The position numbers and the translations under genes are program-made. Positions 7,604 to 15,196 of a stretch of DNA of 26,607 nucleotides are shown piece after piece. Numbering within the stretch: position 1 is the stretch's first letter; every line of letters starts with the position of its first letter. The notes beneath the pieces are model-generated. The model was not told the origin of the DNA and did not search any database. It worked only from the letters and a program-made list of their open reading frames with translations. The DNA is taken from assembly GCA_002718285.1 (NCBI GenBank), contig PBAR01000035.1, positions 1 to 26,607 on the forward strand, written 5' to 3'. The DNA is from Fidelibacterota bacterium (GTDB taxonomy: Bacteria; Marinisomatota; Marinisomatia; Marinisomatales; UBA1611).

Positions 7604-8551
7604 ATGATAGATTACCAAAAAGCCCCTTATTTAGAGCTAGATAACTATAAAGCACCAAAAGGAATAAATTCTATTTTTATTCCCATGAAAGATGAAAAAA
7701 GAATCCGATTAATTTATTGGAAAACAAATTTAAAAAACAAAAGTAATGGGACAATCTTACTGCAACAAGGTCATAATGAATTTATAGAAAAATATTACGA
7801 AACAGTACAAGAATTCTTAGACAGATCCTTTAATGTTGTAAGTTTTGATTGGAGAGGTCAGGGAATATCAGATAAAATGATAAATAATAAACATAAACAA
7901 TTCATTGATGATTTTAATATTCATCATCAAGATTTAGCATTCATAATCGAAAACTTTATCTCTAATAATTTTCCTGGACCGCTTATAGGCATTGGTCATT
8001 CAATGGGTGGCTGTATTTTACTCTCCTTTTTAAAAGGACATATTGATAAATTTGATAGAATTATATTATCTGCTCCAATGCTAGGGTTTAGAAATGAAAA
8101 ATTTATAATGCCTTTGATTACATTGGCAAATATTTTATTCCCAAGGAAAAGTTATTTAATAGGATCAAAACCAAACATGGGAAAAGAAACTTTGTTTAAA
8201 GATAATGATCTAACTTCCGATAAATTTAGATATTTAAGAACGCTTAAGCTTGTAAGAAAAAAACCTGACATAAGATTATGGGGCATAACTAATGCATGGG
8301 CAAATGCAGCAAAAAAAGAAATATTATTAATGAGAAAAGATGGTTGGGCAGAGGATATAAGATATAAAATATTATTTTTAAATAGCTTAAATGATAGAGT
8401 GGTATCATCAAAACACATTATTGATATGTCAGAAAGGTTAAAGAATTCAAAAATTTTAAATTTTCATGAAACCGAACACGAAATATTTATGGAAAAAGAC
8501 AAACATAGAAAAGAAATGTGGGTTGAAATAGATAATTTCTTAATACCATAA
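7604..8551 (+). CDS. Alpha/beta hydrolase, lysophospholipase/serine aminopeptidase S33-like
   Basis: 315 residues of the alpha/beta-hydrolase fold (COG2267-like). The strand-turn sequence LLQQGHNEF gives the oxyanion side, FDWRGQGISD follows as in PldB/monoglyceride lipases, and the nucleophile elbow is GHSMGG with Ser133. Asp264 (in NSLNDRVVSS) and His292 (in TEHEIF) complete a plausible triad. No signal peptide is visible, so it is probably cytoplasmic. The likely substrate class is lysophospholipid or monoacylglycerol esters, but this is a family guess. It diverges from the carboxyltransferase gene and ends directly against the convergent TPR-oxygenase gene with no spacer. Confidence 0.85.
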   Translation: MIDYQKAPYLELDNYKAPKGINSIFIPMKDEKRIRLIYWKTNLKNKSNGTILLQQGHNEFIEKYYETVQEFLDRSFNVVSFDWRGQGISDKMINNKHKQFIDDFNIHHQDLAFIIENFISNNFPGPLIGIGHSMGGCILLSFLKGHIDKFDRIILSAPMLGFRNEKFIMPLITLANILFPRKSYLIGSKPNMGKETLFKDNDLTSDKFRYLRTLKLVRKKPDIRLWGITNAWANAAKKEILLMRKDGWAEDIRYKILFLNSLNDRVVSSKHIIDMSERLKNSKILNFHETEHEIFMEKDKHRKEMWVEIDNFLIP

Positions 8552-9847
8552 CTATTTTGGTATTAAATCAAAAGCGAGCGTTACCCTCTCTTCATCAGAA
8601 GAAAAAGGTAATGTTGCATGAAATAATGAAGAAGGAAATAAAACCATACTTCCTTTATTAATATCGATAATTTTTGCTGGATAATCTTTATTATCATGCG
8701 GATAACCTCCGCCATGCAAACTAAACTTAATATTACCCTCATCTTTGGAGGATCTTTGAGGAATGTGTAAATAAATACTACCACTTACCCAGCCGTGTTT
8801 ATGCATATGAGGCAATAAATTTCCTTCTTTCTTTATTATTATTAACCAAGCAATTACTTCAAAATTTTTAGGCCAATATTTTATTAGACCTATATTTCTA
8901 TCAAAAAATTTCTTTTTAAAACTATCAATTGCATCATGTACAATATTTTCCATTATTTTTATATTTGGAGAATCTTGTAAAAATAGATTTCCTGATGATT
9001 GAAAACCATTTTTCAATAAAGATTGTTTTTTTTTGCTTATATTAGAATTATTAATCTCTTCATATAATTCTGAAACAAATTTATCATTAAATCTTTCATC
9101 ATTATATAAATTAGCTTTGCAAAGATAATCAAAAGGATTTGGGCAAAAGTTATATTCATCTTGTTGATCAAATCTTATAGATGCATGCGAACTCAACGTG
9201 GCAACTAAAGGTTCTACCGCTTTGGTGTCGATAAATTTTTTTAACTTTTCATTAAAAAGATCTTTATCATTATTTTTATATATACATTCAAGTTGATTGG
9301 TTTTACTTAATTTAACATCTGAAAGCTCGTAGTACTTTATTGCTTCATCAAAATTTTCTTTAACCCTGTAAACATTTCCTAAACAAAAATTAATTAATTC
9401 ATTACTGGGATCTATTTCTAGTCCTTTTTTGTAATAATCTATAGCTTTCTCAGCATTTCCTGAATTTTCAGCAATTAAACCTAATCCTCGAAAAGACATT
9501 GCATTCTCTTTGTCTAAATCAATTGCTATTTCATGAAATTTAACTGATTTATCAATATCACCAGTATCAAAAAAAAGATTCCCCGCATTTGTAAATATAT
9601 GTGAGGATTCTGGTTTCTTATCTAAATTGATCATACTTATGTAGATTTGTTTTGCTTTCTCCAAATTACCTAATGATCTATGAGCAATAGATAAACAATT
9701 CATAACTTCAATATTGTTAGGATATTCCTTATTCAAAGTAGATGCTGAATTAAATAATTCTTTAAATTTTTTTTCAGCATGTAAATTCGACATATGAGTA
9801 ATTTGTCTTTTTAATTCACTTGCTTCATTTGGAGTTTCTTCTCTCAT
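8552..9847 (-). CDS. TPR repeat / 2-oxoglutarate-Fe(II) oxygenase fusion (first copy)
   Basis: 431 residues. The N-terminal half (~20-190) is a series of TPR helices with repeat signatures such as AIDYYKKGLEIDPSNELINF. The C-terminal ~150 residues look like the putative 2OG-Fe(II) oxygenase family PF13759: a metal-site segment PHMHKHGWVSGSIYLHIP (H347, H349, H351), then MVLFPSSLFHATLPF (H410) and ERVTLAFDL (R421, candidate 2OG-binding Arg). The middle shares QSSGNLF with the paralogue at 11542-13017, and both end in AFDLIP. No signal peptide. It is the last gene of a four-gene minus-strand operon, 14 nt after the HisN-like gene. TPRs usually bind a protein partner, so a protein substrate is plausible, but no substrate is known. 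Confidence 0.82.
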   Translation of the reverse strand: MREETPNEASELKRQITHMSNLHAEKKFKELFNSASTLNKEYPNNIEVMNCLSIAHRSLGNLEKAKQIYISMINLDKKPESSHIFTNAGNLFFDTGDIDKSVKFHEIAIDLDKENAMSFRGLGLIAENSGNAEKAIDYYKKGLEIDPSNELINFCLGNVYRVKENFDEAIKYYELSDVKLSKTNQLECIYKNNDKDLFNEKLKKFIDTKAVEPLVATLSSHASIRFDQQDEYNFCPNPFDYLCKANLYNDERFNDKFVSELYEEINNSNISKKKQSLLKNGFQSSGNLFLQDSPNIKIMENIVHDAIDSFKKKFFDRNIGLIKYWPKNFEVIAWLIIIKKEGNLLPHMHKHGWVSGSIYLHIPQRSSKDEGNIKFSLHGGGYPHDNKDYPAKIIDINKGSMVLFPSSLFHATLPFSSDEERVTLAFDLIPK

Positions 9848-9861
9848 TAAATCCTTGATGT

Positions 9862-10668
9862 TTAACTATGCTCATTATCGTTTATAATTTTGATAACTCT
9901 AGAATGTAATCTTTTATTTGAACAAGCAATAATATTGCCACCTTGATAAGCTTTCTCATTATTCCAAGTTGTAATAATTCCTCCAGAGCCCTCAATAATT
10001 GGAATAAGAGCTTGAATATCATAATTTTTTAGGCTTGGTTCTATTACTAAATCTATCTTTCCAGATGCTAATAAACAATAACCGCTACAATCAAGACCAA
10101 ATCTTCTTTTAGAAGATAATGAAACCAAATTTTTAAAAGAAATATATTCCTTTTCATTAAAAAGTAACGGATCCGTAGTAGAGATAACACAATCCTCTAA
10201 TTCTACATTTTGGTTTGAAGAAATAGAATTATTCTTACCTCCAGATATATCAAAACTCTTATTATTATAACCTATATATCTCTTACCTAAGGCAGGGAAA
10301 TCAGCAACGCCTAAAACTGGTCTACTTCCATCATTATATGCAATTAATGTTCCCCAAATAGGAATATTTAGGATAAAGGCTCTTGTTCCATCTATAGGAT
10401 CAATGACCCAATGAGGTTCTCCTTCTAAATATGTATCTTCAAATTCTTCACCAATAATACCGTGAGAAGGAAACTCCTTTTTTATCAAATCCCTTATTAG
10501 AGATTCAACCCCTTTATCAGCATTAGTAACAGGATCAAATCCTTTAGATGATTTATTAGATATTTCAATTTCTTTTTCATAAAAAGATAAAGTAATTTTT
10601 GCTGATTCATTAGCTAAAAACTTAGCAAATTCAATTATCTCATTATTTAAAGACATTTTGATTCTCAT
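9862..10668 (-). CDS. Inositol monophosphatase-family phosphatase, HisN-like histidinol-phosphatase
   Basis: 268 residues of the Mg-dependent IMPase superfamily. The metal-binding motif WVIDPIDGT spans W87-T95 (D90, D93), preceded by GIIGEEFED and followed by NYDIQALIPIIEGSGG, which supplies the late Asp. The motif RRFGLDCSGYCLLASG and overall length fit the HisN-type histidinol-phosphatases found in actinobacteria and alphaproteobacteria, but 3'-nucleotidase or inositol-phosphatase activity cannot be excluded. The ATG at 10668 overlaps the upstream stop as ATGA, suggesting translational coupling; a second ATG at 10656 (MSLNNE) fits the family's usual N-terminus equally well. Pairing with a formylglutamate amidohydrolase hints at a link to histidine metabolism. 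Confidence 0.83.
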   Translation of the reverse strand: MRIKMSLNNEIIEFAKFLANESAKITLSFYEKEIEISNKSSKGFDPVTNADKGVESLIRDLIKKEFPSHGIIGEEFEDTYLEGEPHWVIDPIDGTRAFILNIPIWGTLIAYNDGSRPVLGVADFPALGKRYIGYNNKSFDISGGKNNSISSNQNVELEDCVISTTDPLLFNEKEYISFKNLVSLSSKRRFGLDCSGYCLLASGKIDLVIEPSLKNYDIQALIPIIEGSGGIITTWNNEKAYQGGNIIACSNKRLHSRVIKIINDNEHS

Positions 10669-11534
10669 TCAGCGGATTTTTGATAAACATTTTTTTCATT
10701 CACTAAGCCAGATAAGTTAAGGATCATCTTCTGTAATATTCTTTTAATGTTGTTATAGTTTTCATTTATACTTAATTCTTTTTCATCTAAATATAAATCT
10801 TTTCTTATCTCAATTTGCAAAGCATTAATTCCTTTTTCTGGTTTGCCGTATTTCTTCAAAATATGTGCACCAGCATAAGGAGAATTGGTCGAAACTTTAA
10901 AACCTTCTTTTTTTAAAAAATCTACTAGAAATTGTGTAATTTCTTTTTTACTGGTTTTTCCCCATAAATCTCCTATCACAAAGTCAGGAAGGTTATTTAT
11001 CTTATATCCATTTATATCTAAGCTAGGCATAGAATGACAATCCAAAAGAACTATATCTGAAAATGTTGTTTTAACTTCAAATATTTCTTTTTCAAGCTTA
11101 GAATGCCAAACATCATATGCATTATCGATAAGTTTTTTAAAAATTAACCAATCCAATTTTTCTTTATAAATATATTCTGAACCTCTTAATTTAGGAAAGA
11201 GACCTATTCCCGATAAAACTCTATTACTATTGCAAAAAGAATCCCCTGGTAAATTAAAGAACATTTCTTTGTCAATTTCATCTTTACCCCTATTAAGGTC
11301 TATCATTAATCTAGGTACATTAGACACTAAAAAATTACATCCAATATCCGGTCCAAATTCATATAATTCATCAATTAAACAATCTTCAAAAATTCTTAAA
11401 TCCATCAAATCAAAATTTAAAAGATCTAAATATTCTTTTTGATATAATCTTCCCGAATGAGGTGAGGAGAGAATTATTGGGGAGAAATCATTTTTAGATT
11501 TATAGAAATTATAAACTTTATTAAATTCAAACAT
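10665..11534 (-). CDS. N-formylglutamate amidohydrolase (HutG/COG3741 type)
   Basis: 289 residues matching the N-formylglutamate amidohydrolase family: ILSSPHSGRLY near the N-terminus, VPRLMIDLNRGKDEID, LLDCHSMPS, and NSPYAGAHILKKYGKP followed by NALQIEIRKDLYLDE. These His/Asp/Glu positions form the zinc amidohydrolase site of the family, which hydrolyses N-formyl-L-glutamate in one route of histidine degradation. It is a different branch from the COG3931-type gene at 4134-4910. It lies 7 nt downstream of a TPR-oxygenase gene and overlaps the HisN-like gene by 4 nt, so all are in one operon. No hutU or hutI is present, so its true substrate could be another N-acyl amino acid. Confidence 0.88.
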   Translation of the reverse strand: MFEFNKVYNFYKSKNDFSPIILSSPHSGRLYQKEYLDLLNFDLMDLRIFEDCLIDELYEFGPDIGCNFLVSNVPRLMIDLNRGKDEIDKEMFFNLPGDSFCNSNRVLSGIGLFPKLRGSEYIYKEKLDWLIFKKLIDNAYDVWHSKLEKEIFEVKTTFSDIVLLDCHSMPSLDINGYKINNLPDFVIGDLWGKTSKKEITQFLVDFLKKEGFKVSTNSPYAGAHILKKYGKPEKGINALQIEIRKDLYLDEKELSINENYNNIKRILQKMILNLSGLVNEKNVYQKSAE

Positions 11535-11541
11535 TTCACTG

Positions 11542-13017
11542 CTATTCTATAGGTATTAAATCAAAAGCCAAGCTAACTCTCCTGTTCCCATCAATTGTGT
11601 CATTAAAAGGATTGACTCTATGGTTAAGTGAGGATGGAAAGATTAAGATATCACCACTAATGGGCTTATAACTTTTTGTTGGAAGTCCTTTTATAAATTT
11701 ATAATTGCTATTATTAAATCCAAACTGAATAGAGCCATCAATCACATTTTCTGTTTCTGGCACCTCTAAATAAACAGTTCCACTTACCCACCCATCATGA
11801 TGAAAATGATAATCCAAAGAACCGCCTTTTTTTAGGTTGATATACCAGGAATTTAAATCAGTCTTTTTGGGCCAAAAGTCAGTAAAGTATTGATTTTCAT
11901 TAGAAAAATTCTCTCTATATTTTTTAATTTCTTTTTCAATTATATTTTTTAACTCATCAAAGACAGGAGAATTAATGCTAAAAAGATTTCCCGAAGATTG
12001 AGTACCATTCTTTAAAAGATTTTGATTCATTAAATTGAGATCAATTGAATCTATTTCTTTTATACAGTCATTTATTAGGTATGTTTCTACAACATTATTC
12101 ACCTGAATATATTTGAAAGGTTCACTGCAATATGGGTAAGTGTCATTACGATTATATAAATATGAACTATATTTACTGATATTTGCAATTAACCTATTAC
12201 CTTTAAAATTTTCACAAGCATTTTCTAATTCTTTTAAAAAATCGTCTTTAAATCCTAGATTAAAAAGCATCTCTATGTAGAATGCTTTTGATAAACTTAA
12301 TTTTGAATTCTTAAGTAAAGAGAGAGATTCTTCATAATCTCCATTATCTTTTAAGCACATAGCTAAATCAAATTTGATAAGTTCATTATTTGCATCAATT
12401 TCTATAGCTTTCTTATACAAATTAATAGCATCTGAATTTAGTTTTCTAGTAGAATACAGATTTGCCAACTTCCAATTAATAATTGATGAATTTGGAAACC
12501 GCTTAACGAGCGATTTACCTTCTTCAAAAGCTTCTTTAGTTTTGCCTAATTCATTTAAAATATCAAAATATCCTTCACATATATTGTTCGCTAATGCTTG
12601 ATTATTTTGACTTAATAGTTCAACCGCCAATTTATAATTTTTAATAGAAAGTAAAGTGTTGCCTATTGATTGATAAGATAAAGCCAAATTGTAATAAGCT
12701 GAAACATTATTTAAATTAGAAGAAATTTCCTCATTTAGATATTCTATTGATTTTTCTAATTTTCCACATAAACTGTATAAATTTCCAAGGTTAATTTTTA
12801 TATTTGGCTGAGCCGGATCAAGTTGTTCAATTTTTTCAAAAATTTTAAGAGCTTTTTCGTAGAATTTTTCAATAGCTAAACTTGCGCCCAAAATATTTAA
12901 AATTCTTATATCATCGAGAAAATTTTTATTTATAAACTCATATTCTCCAACAATTTCTTTATATCTTTTTTTTTGAAATAAGTGAAAAATTTGATCATAT
13001 TTTTCTTTTTTTTTCAT
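11542..13017 (-). CDS. TPR repeat / 2-oxoglutarate-Fe(II) oxygenase fusion (second copy)
   Basis: 491 residues with the same layout as the gene at 8552-9847 but a longer TPR part (residues ~1-250; for example NPNIKINLGNLYSLCGKLEK-like and DAINLYKKAIEIDANNELI repeats). The C-terminal oxygenase domain has YHFHHDGWVSGTVYLEVP (H404, H406, D408), DILIFPSSLNHRVNPF (H466) and RRVSLAFDLIP (R480). Compared with the first copy, the residue at the second metal-ligand position is Asp408 rather than His351. It begins the operon TPR-oxygenase, formylglutamate amidohydrolase, HisN-like, TPR-oxygenase. It is divergent from the TPR gene at 13110 across 92 nt. No signal peptide; cytoplasmic. Confidence 0.83.
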   Translation of the reverse strand: MKKKEKYDQIFHLFQKKRYKEIVGEYEFINKNFLDDIRILNILGASLAIEKFYEKALKIFEKIEQLDPAQPNIKINLGNLYSLCGKLEKSIEYLNEEISSNLNNVSAYYNLALSYQSIGNTLLSIKNYKLAVELLSQNNQALANNICEGYFDILNELGKTKEAFEEGKSLVKRFPNSSIINWKLANLYSTRKLNSDAINLYKKAIEIDANNELIKFDLAMCLKDNGDYEESLSLLKNSKLSLSKAFYIEMLFNLGFKDDFLKELENACENFKGNRLIANISKYSSYLYNRNDTYPYCSEPFKYIQVNNVVETYLINDCIKEIDSIDLNLMNQNLLKNGTQSSGNLFSINSPVFDELKNIIEKEIKKYRENFSNENQYFTDFWPKKTDLNSWYINLKKGGSLDYHFHHDGWVSGTVYLEVPETENVIDGSIQFGFNNSNYKFIKGLPTKSYKPISGDILIFPSSLNHRVNPFNDTIDGNRRVSLAFDLIPIE

Positions 13018-13056
13018 TATCTTTAAATTCCTAGATATTTACAGAAATTGTATTAA

Positions 13057-13062
13057 ATTATA
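13057..13062 (-). promoter_or_regulatory. Candidate -10 box of the TPR-oxygenase operon
   Basis: The 92-nt divergent region 13018-13109 is highly AT-rich. On the minus strand it contains a perfect TATAAT at 13057-13062, about 40 nt from the start codon at 13017, but without a good -35 at 17 nt. A second choice is TTGTTC with TACAAT 16 nt further on. The plus-strand promoter for the TPR gene at 13110 must be in the same region but is not distinguishable by eye. Confidence 0.3.
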
Positions 13063-13109
13063 ACCTATGAACAATTCACTATATATTATTTAAGCTTTCA
13101 AGAAAAACT

Positions 13110-14120
13110 ATGAATAATTCTACTTCTAAAAAACTCTCTACAGCAATCAATCTATCAAATTCAAATAAAATTAAGGAAGCCGATATAATAGTTAATGATA
13201 TCTTGTTAAGTGAGCCAAATAATCTCGATGCCTTGAATATAAAAGGAATAATCAATTCAAAATCTCAAAATTATAATAATGCGATTAATTATTTTGAAAA
13301 AGGTTTAGCGATCAACCCCAATTATATTCCAATTATTAAAAATATTGTTAGCGTTCTAAGAATACTTAAACAATACGATAAAGTAGATTTATATCTAAGA
13401 AAATTAATTGAATTAGAAAAAGATTCTCCTCCTTTGATTGCTGAATTTGCTAATAATTTAATTTTATTAAACCAAAAGGAAGAGGCTTTAGAAGTAATTG
13501 AGTCTCACCTTGATAAAGAAAATCAATTTGAGATTTTAATACAGGCAAAAGCAAATTGTCTTTTTGAACTAAGAAAATATAAAGAGTCAAAAAAAATATA
13601 CAAAGAATTATACTCGATAAATGATAATAATTTTCAAGCTTTGTTTAAATTAGGTTTTTTGAATCTTGAAAATAAGGAATATCATGAATCAATTAAGTTT
13701 TTCAATGAGATAATTGAAAAGAAAGAAAAATTTGAAAATATGAAAAACGAAATAGGAATAGTTTTTTATAATCTAGGCATGTGTTATGAGGGAATAGAAG
13801 AGCTCAGTAAAGCTGAGGAAAATTATATCCAAGCTCTTAAATATAATGAAATATTCTTAGATGCTTATGTTAATATGTCAAATATCTATTATTTTCAAAA
13901 CAAATTACATGAAGCTCTTGATCTTATGAACAAAGCAATAAAAATCAATCCTAGAAAAAGAATTTTATATATGAATCTTTCAAATATTTACCAAAAATTT
14001 GGTAAACACCAAGAATCTGTTTTTTGTAAGAGAATTGCTGCTGGTAGTATAGTATTTAAATGTAAAGAAGAATATGGTCCATTTGAAATAGATAAAGTGC
14101 AGTTAAATGAAAAAATTTGA
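13110..14120 (+). CDS. Tetratricopeptide repeat protein
   Basis: 336 residues made almost entirely of TPR-like helical pairs, roughly eight repeats, with typical units such as AINYFEKGLAINPNY, YNLGMCYEGIEELSKAEENY and ALDLMNKAIKINPRKR. The last ~30 residues (RIAAGSIVFKCKEEYGPF) leave the repeat pattern. No catalytic domain, signal peptide or membrane helix is seen. It overlaps the following oxygenase gene by 14 nt in another frame, so the two are translationally linked and probably act together. This looks like a split version of the fused TPR-oxygenase proteins encoded divergently next door, with the TPR protein perhaps selecting the substrate. Confidence 0.85.
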   Translation: MNNSTSKKLSTAINLSNSNKIKEADIIVNDILLSEPNNLDALNIKGIINSKSQNYNNAINYFEKGLAINPNYIPIIKNIVSVLRILKQYDKVDLYLRKLIELEKDSPPLIAEFANNLILLNQKEEALEVIESHLDKENQFEILIQAKANCLFELRKYKESKKIYKELYSINDNNFQALFKLGFLNLENKEYHESIKFFNEIIEKKEKFENMKNEIGIVFYNLGMCYEGIEELSKAEENYIQALKYNEIFLDAYVNMSNIYYFQNKLHEALDLMNKAIKINPRKRILYMNLSNIYQKFGKHQESVFCKRIAAGSIVFKCKEEYGPFEIDKVQLNEKI

Positions 14121-14715
14121 AATAGAGACATCACCTAAAAGACAAACTTTCATTGAGGGTTGGTTGGCTGAGGATAATGAATTATGCGACAATTTAATAG
14201 AATTATTTGAATCTAATGAATCCAAACATATTATAGGAGAATCTTACACTGGTTTGAATAAAGAGACTAAAGATTCTATTGATATGGTCATTAACCCTAT
14301 AGATATAGAGAATATTGACTATAAACCAGTAAGTAATTACATGATTCATTTAAACAAGTGTTACTGGGAGTATTTAAAGAAATACAATATGGATAATCAC
14401 TTAAAAGATTTACATATAGGACCTTTTAATATCCAGAAATATAATAAGGGAGGTCATTTTAAATCTTGGCATTCAGAAAGAATGAATATGGAATCTTCCA
14501 GCAGGTTATTTGCCTGGATGACATACCTTAATACTGTCAATGATGGTGGAGAAACAGAATTTTATTATTTTGATATTAAAGTGAAACCAATAAAGGGTCT
14601 TACTATAATATGGCCTTCAGAATGGACACATCTTCATAAAGGCTCCATAACCAATGAAATCAAATATGTTATAACTGGATGGATTCATTTTCCTGATAAT
14701 TTGAAGGGCGTGTAG
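14107..14715 (+). CDS. 2-oxoglutarate-Fe(II) oxygenase, prolyl 4-hydroxylase-like
   Basis: 202 residues. The C-terminal half matches the P4H-like 2OG oxygenase fold: FNIQKYNKGGHFKSWHSE gives an H-x-E iron motif (H122, E124), then YLNTVNDGGETEFYYF and VKPIKGLTIIWP, a distal His in WTHLHKG (H175 or H177) and KYVITGWIHF, whose Lys would bind 2-oxoglutarate. Such enzymes hydroxylate peptides or small molecules; the residue targeted cannot be predicted. It belongs to a different oxygenase subfamily from the two TPR fusions. The start overlaps the TPR gene by 14 nt. Its last codons GGC-GTG-TAG are also bases 2-10 of the tRNA-Val gene, a 10-nt overlap. Confidence 0.87.
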   Translation: MKKFEIETSPKRQTFIEGWLAEDNELCDNLIELFESNESKHIIGESYTGLNKETKDSIDMVINPIDIENIDYKPVSNYMIHLNKCYWEYLKKYNMDNHLKDLHIGPFNIQKYNKGGHFKSWHSERMNMESSSRLFAWMTYLNTVNDGGETEFYYFDIKVKPIKGLTIIWPSEWTHLHKGSITNEIKYVITGWIHFPDNLKGV

Positions 14716-14780
14716 CTCAGTGGGAGAGCGCTACGTTGACATCGTAGAGGTCGCTGGTTCAATCCCAGCCACGCCCACCA
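14706..14780 (+). tRNA. tRNA-Val (anticodon GAC)
   Basis: A complete cloverleaf can be folded by eye: acceptor GGGCGTG pairs with CACGCCC, D arm GCTC/GAGC, anticodon stem CTACG/CGTAG with loop TTGACAT (anticodon GAC), T arm GCTGG/CCAGC with loop TTCAATC, and an encoded ACCA 3' end. GAC reads valine codons GUC and GUU. The 5' end overlaps the stop region of the upstream oxygenase gene by 10 nt. No separate promoter was identified. Confidence 0.97.
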
Positions 14781-14853
14781 TTCCTTAGGGTTGAAATTAA
14801 TAAAAGAATCACCATCTAACTAAATATAACAACTTTATGGAGTGGAGAAAATT

Positions 14854-15123
14854 ATGATAATAGAACAAATTGGAGCAGCCACATTTGCTAATGGATTTGT
14901 AAGAATTCAAGGGTTAAGTGCAGGCCCTGATGGACAAATTAGAGAATCAGGGGTTATTGAAGTTCCTGGGAATATCGTTGCAGAAGTGGTTAACAACCTA
15001 GTAAATACCCTTAACACTTTAGAAACTCAATTAGCTGAAGCAGAAGCTGAAACTAAAAGCAATCAAGATACTAAAGGTAAGGAAAAGGGAAATGGCAAAG
15101 GAAAAGGAAAAAGTAAAAAATAG
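14854..15123 (+). CDS. Small protein of unknown function with Lys/Gly-rich tail, T1SS-adjacent
   Basis: 89 residues; I do not recognise a family. I prefer the ATG at 14854 because GGAG lies 6 nt before it; the frame can also start at a GTG at 14842. Residues 1-45 alternate hydrophobic and polar residues with two glycine turns (GLSAGPDG), suggesting a beta hairpin. Residues ~42-65 are a likely amphipathic helix (NIVAEVVNNLVNTLNTLETQL) running into an acidic Ala/Glu stretch. The last ~18 residues are almost only Lys and Gly. It has no cysteine and no signal peptide. It is 73 nt upstream of the TolC-like gene and on the same strand, so it may belong to the secretion operon. Confidence 0.7.
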   Translation: MIIEQIGAATFANGFVRIQGLSAGPDGQIRESGVIEVPGNIVAEVVNNLVNTLNTLETQLAEAEAETKSNQDTKGKEKGNGKGKGKSKK

Positions 15124-15150
15124 AATTCTTTAAAATTAAAGAAATTCTTA
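15123..15150 (+). other. Imperfect hairpin after the small gene
   Basis: Just after the stop codon, GAATTCTTTAA and TTAAAGAAATTC form an 11-bp stem with a single bulged base and a 2-nt spacer. It is AT-rich and is not followed by a clean T-run, so it is at best a weak terminator or an mRNA-stabilising hairpin that could set the ratio of the small protein to the exporter. Read by eye only. Confidence 0.35.
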
Positions 15151-15196
15151 AATTTTCATCTTCTTTAGCCGAATATTAATTTCGAGAGCGTTTTAT

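Noticed and set aside
14706..14780. tRNA-Val as an attachment site of an integrated element
   Set aside because: No integrase gene and no repeat of the tRNA 3' end are visible in the window.
14837..14839. ATG at 14837 as a start of the small gene
   Set aside because: It is in a different frame from the 89-residue protein; the ATG at 14854 has the proper GGAG spacing.
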